Assembly (NCBI RefSeq): GCF_028561755.1
Contig: NZ_JAQQTD010000002.1
Coordinates: forward strand, 1-64,000
From: Altibacter sp. HG106
GTDB taxonomy: Bacteria; Bacteroidota; Bacteroidia; Flavobacteriales; Flavobacteriaceae
DNA: 64,000 nucleotides
Direction: 5' to 3'
Shown: piece after piece, positions 61,173 to 64,000 of the stretch
Numbering within the stretch: the first letter of the stretch is position 1
How the letters are laid out: the number at the start of each line of letters is the position of its first letter
Program-made: the position numbers and the translations under genes
The notes under the pieces: generated by a model
What the model was told of the DNA's origin: nothing
What the model saw: the letters and a program-made list of their open reading frames with translations, nothing else
Databases searched by the model: none

Positions 61173-62603
61173 ATGAAACCTCACATTTCATTACTGCTAT
61201 TATTTTTCATCATTTTTACCGTGCCGTTCTATGCGCAAGTTGGAATTGGAACGACCAATCCAGATCCTTCTGCTGCGCTGGATATTTCTTCTACCGATGG
61301 TGGAATGCTTACACCAAGAATGACCACTGCTCAACGCACAGCCATAGCGAGTCCCGCTACGGGCTTACTTGTCTTTGATACTGATCTCGATTTGTTCTAC
61401 TATTTTGATGGTGCTATTTGGCAGCCGCTTGGAAGTGCCGAAATAAGAGACAACTATAAATTAGTGAAGGATATATCAGATCTTTCTGATGAGTTTTCTG
61501 GAGGAAGCTACGTGTTGAACACAGATTATTTATATGAAATTAACGGAAGCATTACTGTGGATGCTCCCATCGATTTGAACGGTGCTTACATTGAAGGTGT
61601 CGACGTGAGCGAGGATATTTTGATAAATGCATCCGGCGGAACCTTGTTTACAGGTTCTGTTGGAGGAAGTTTGAGAAATATTACAATAGACGGAAACGGT
61701 AGTTCAATTTTCGATCTAACGGGAGGTACACTAGTGCTCAATAATTCTGTTATGGTTGGAAGCTCTTCTTTAGGAAACTTAGATGGATTGGATTTGGCGT
61801 TTTTCAGCATTACGCAATATGTAAACAATGGAGATGGATTTACAGTAACTGATGTTGATTCCTACTTTATGAGTAATTCATTTTGGACGGAAACCAATAC
61901 AGGGACATTTCTTGATTTAAATGGAACTTTCAGCAATATTCAAATGGCGAATGGTAGAATTGTTGTCAATTCCGGTGAAACGGGGCTTGATGTGAGTGCG
62001 AACCCATCTATTAATAACGAGGCTTCCCTTTCTGGGATTAGTTTTGTTGGAAATGGCGATTTCGTAAATGGATATACCACAGGTACTTATCCAGGCTATA
62101 ACTTTACCGTTGAGTGGTATGTAAATTGCTCCGGACTTTTAAACGAAACACACGAGCTTGCGAATGCAGATTTTTATTATGACGGGGTTATTACAACGGG
62201 TTTTACACAAACCATAAGCAATGGGACGGCTGTTGAAATTCAAGCTCCGGCAATCGACTATGGATCTGATAAGTTATTTCGTTTTCGCATTGAAGGAAAT
62301 GGAAACAGGATGGTATATGAAGGAACCATTGAACGTTCTTTTCAGATCGTCGCTTCCCTATCTGTTAGAGTAACAAATGCATCGGGTGATTTCTATGGAT
62401 TTACCATTGCAAAAAATGGTGTTCCTTTAGAGCGCTCAAATGCAGTTGTGCGAATAGACAATGATAGCCAGATTCAAAGTATTTCATTGAACGCTGTAAT
62501 AGATTTAACTACCGACGACTATATTGAAATATACGTACAACGTTTAACGGGGAGCTTTACCGATACCCTTGTAGTGTTCTCTGAGAGTGTTAGTATTAAA
62601 TAA
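61173..62603 (+). CDS. Secreted beta-rich protein with GIGTTNP-type N-terminus
   Basis: 476 residues. Signal MKPHISLLLLFFIIFTVPFYAQ. Mature N-terminus VGIGTTNPDPSAALDISSTDGGMLTPRMT followed by LVFDTDLDLFYYFDGAIWQPL is the common start of Bacteroidota secreted fibre-like proteins with intramolecular chaperone or tail-fibre character. Residues 100-300 are short repeats of Gly/Asn/Asp-rich strands (beta-helix-like). No sorting domain is visible at the end. Function unknown; possibly a surface adhesin. Confidence 0.78.
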   Translation: MKPHISLLLLFFIIFTVPFYAQVGIGTTNPDPSAALDISSTDGGMLTPRMTTAQRTAIASPATGLLVFDTDLDLFYYFDGAIWQPLGSAEIRDNYKLVKDISDLSDEFSGGSYVLNTDYLYEINGSITVDAPIDLNGAYIEGVDVSEDILINASGGTLFTGSVGGSLRNITIDGNGSSIFDLTGGTLVLNNSVMVGSSSLGNLDGLDLAFFSITQYVNNGDGFTVTDVDSYFMSNSFWTETNTGTFLDLNGTFSNIQMANGRIVVNSGETGLDVSANPSINNEASLSGISFVGNGDFVNGYTTGTYPGYNFTVEWYVNCSGLLNETHELANADFYYDGVITTGFTQTISNGTAVEIQAPAIDYGSDKLFRFRIEGNGNRMVYEGTIERSFQIVASLSVRVTNASGDFYGFTIAKNGVPLERSNAVVRIDNDSQIQSISLNAVIDLTTDDYIEIYVQRLTGSFTDTLVVFSESVSIK

Positions 62604-62620
62604 AAACAAAGCAATCAATA

Positions 62621-62651
62621 AAAAGCCCCCGAATTTCCGGGGGCTTTTTAG
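62621..62651. terminator. Bidirectional terminator between the secreted protein and M56 genes
   Basis: AAAAGCCCCCG and CGGGGGCTTTTT form an eleven-pair stem around AATTTC. T-runs on both strands allow it to end the gene at 62603 (+) and the gene ending at 62668 (-). Confidence 0.88.
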
Positions 62652-62667
62652 TATCACAAAGAGGCTG

Positions 62668-64000
62668 TTAACATCCCGATAATCGCACAATGGGATATTC
62701 GCTGAGGTCTAATTGTAGCGAATCCGATTTACGGGCCAATTCTAGCATTTGTTCTAACGAATTTTTATGAGGTCCTGAGTAGAAAATAGCCCCTCTCTTG
62801 GCCAATTCTTTCACGTATTCCACCGGATCGGGGTTAGGAGGTGGCGGTGGTTCCGGTACACTGTAATACACCCGCTCGGGTGCCGGTGGTGAATCGGTTT
62901 CGGGAGCAGGGGGCGGCGGTGGCGTTTTGTTCGCATCAGGTGCCGGAGGTGGCGGCGGCGGTGGAGTAGCTTTCAAACCGCGCTGTGTCACCTTGTATAG
63001 ATTCGTTTTAAGAAATTCTGATTCGAGTGTTTTAAGGGTCGCTTTGTCTGCATTGTCATAAAAAATGTCCCATTGAAAGGAGTTCATGGACGCTTTCGAC
63101 CAGTTTTTAGTAAGCGCATCAACGGTTTTGGCGAAATCGGAAGCAGCAATCTTTTGGCCATTAACAGTGACCTCTTTTTGATGTACATAGAGCCTAATCT
63201 TATCTCCTTCGGAAAGGAGGTGGCTTATAGTCGAATCAGCAGATCGAACCACTTGTTCTTTGCTACTAAAGCCCCATACGAGAAGTGCTAAAACAGGCAC
63301 GAAGAAGAGCAGTCTCGCCCATCTGGAAGTTTTGGATAAAGGGGTTGTTTTCATAATAGTAAATCGTTTTTTGATAGATGAATATTGAATGGAGTGCGTT
63401 AAGGCCGGGGAATAGGTATTGCCAGAAAACGCCAATAATAATTTTTGATAGTGGTGTGTTTGCACCCCTTTTTGTAGTACGGCTTGATCGGCCAAGAACT
63501 CGTGATTTAACTTCATCGAGCGTTTGTAAAAGTACAGGACCGGATGAAACCAAAAAAACACTTGAAGGAATTCAACCAGCAGTACGTCCAGCGAATGTCG
63601 TTGTATGGCATGCGCCTCTTCGTGTTGGATGACTTCCTGAGGAAGGGGTTTCGTTTTGTGTTCCTTCGGAAGAAAAATATACTGTAAAAAAGTGTGTGGT
63701 GCTTCTGAAGTGTCCAACTGAACGTGAATCAAACCATTCTTATGAGTATGAACATGCCGCTGAATCTTTAGCCAAAGCTGACGTACATGGTTTCCGAAGC
63801 GAAAGAGGAAAACAACCACACCCAGGATATAGCCCCATAAGAGTAACGACATTCCCGAGGGTGCCGTTTCCACATCCAAAGTAGGTGTCGCAGTGGGAAC
63901 CACAGTTATTAAATTTGTGGTGACCGGCTGTAGGGTGGCTTCAATATATTCGGTAATTGTGATACCCGGTATTGCCAAAGAGATTACTAGCGCTGAAAGG
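62668..64000 (-). CDS. BlaR1-like M56 metallopeptidase, 5' end outside the window
   Basis: The frame stays open to the window edge, so the N-terminus is cut. The visible part (about 440 residues) has a membrane helix near its start (LLLWGYILGVVVFLFRFG), zinc site HEEAH followed by FFWFHPVLYFY, another helix (LLFFVPVLALLVWGF), then two proline-rich stretches (PPPPPPPAP and PPPPPAPETDSPPAPE) and a short C-terminal domain ending VRLSGC. No TonB-C fold is evident. A BlaI gene is expected to the right. It is a second member of the sensor family at 45639. Confidence 0.85.
   Translation of the reverse strand, partial: LSALVISLAIPGITITEYIEATLQPVTTNLITVVPTATPTLDVETAPSGMSLLLWGYILGVVVFLFRFGNHVRQLWLKIQRHVHTHKNGLIHVQLDTSEAPHTFLQYIFLPKEHKTKPLPQEVIQHEEAHAIQRHSLDVLLVEFLQVFFWFHPVLYFYKRSMKLNHEFLADQAVLQKGVQTHHYQKLLLAFSGNTYSPALTHSIQYSSIKKRFTIMKTTPLSKTSRWARLLFFVPVLALLVWGFSSKEQVVRSADSTISHLLSEGDKIRLYVHQKEVTVNGQKIAASDFAKTVDALTKNWSKASMNSFQWDIFYDNADKATLKTLESEFLKTNLYKVTQRGLKATPPPPPPPAPDANKTPPPPPAPETDSPPAPERVYYSVPEPPPPPNPDPVEYVKELAKRGAIFYSGPHKNSLEQMLELARKSDSLQLDLSEYPIVRLSGC

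Noticed and set aside
1-64000. CRISPR array
   Set aside because: No regularly spaced repeats of 20-40 bases with unique spacers were seen; the only dense tandem repeat is coding.

Overview
The window comes from a Bacteroidota genome, most likely a marine or soil member of the Flavobacteriaceae. The support is: type IX secretion (T9SS) C-terminal sorting domains on secreted proteins, Bacteroidota-type -7 promoter boxes (TAnnTTTG), BlaI/BlaR1-TonB pairs, families such as DUF4230, DUF4260 and DUF4407, and a Bacteroidota-type tyrosine integrase.

Positions 102-19465 are an integrated mobile element in the 3' end of a tRNA-Asp gene. A perfect 26-bp repeat of the tRNA 3' end flanks it (102-127 and 19440-19465), and each copy is followed by a near-identical terminator hairpin. 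The element is visibly AT-richer than its surroundings. From left to right it carries: three AGGTGTAC repeats that look like integrase arm sites; a HIT protein and an HNH nuclease; the integrase; a tRNA-like gene with a serine anticodon but no long variable arm; a two-gene module of a small Bell-like effector and a TPR/GreA-C-like/PIN-like giant protein that share one amyloid-type motif; an XRE regulator; a replication-type block (small OB-like protein, RecA-like ATPase, DUF3871 protein, SF3 helicase, GIY-YIG nuclease, RadC-like protein); and an overlapping four-gene operon of a zinc-hook SMC-like ATPase, a winged-helix protein, a PD-(D/E)xK-like nuclease and a DNA methyltransferase. I see no capsid, tail, relaxase or conjugation genes, so a satellite-like or decayed integrative element loaded with defence genes fits best.

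Positions 19.5-64.0 kb are ordinary chromosome. They hold secreted and lipoprotein genes (Bor-like, T9SS repeat protein, tandem YYDDG-repeat Tat lipoprotein, PhoX-like protein, cytochrome/VCBS protein, di-haem peroxidase); a TetR-ABC-HlyD-TolC export operon whose ATPase has lost several catalytic motifs; an operon with a BlaI repressor and an M56/TonB sensor behind a strongly palindromic promoter; a glycosyltransferase/flippase pair; ruvC; a long overlapping hemW-cyclase-DUF4260-DUF4230-transglutaminase-MmcQ-DadA run; and a second M56 sensor cut by the right edge of the window. A structured, unrecognised small RNA with two GAAA tetraloops and a terminator lies near 25.5 kb.

The best candidates for undescribed biology are the amyloid-motif Bell/TPR-PIN pair, the SMC-nuclease-methyltransferase operon, the odd tRNA between them and the integrase, and a word (TTCGGAA/TTCCGAA) that is greatly over-represented in the chromosome but nearly absent from the island.
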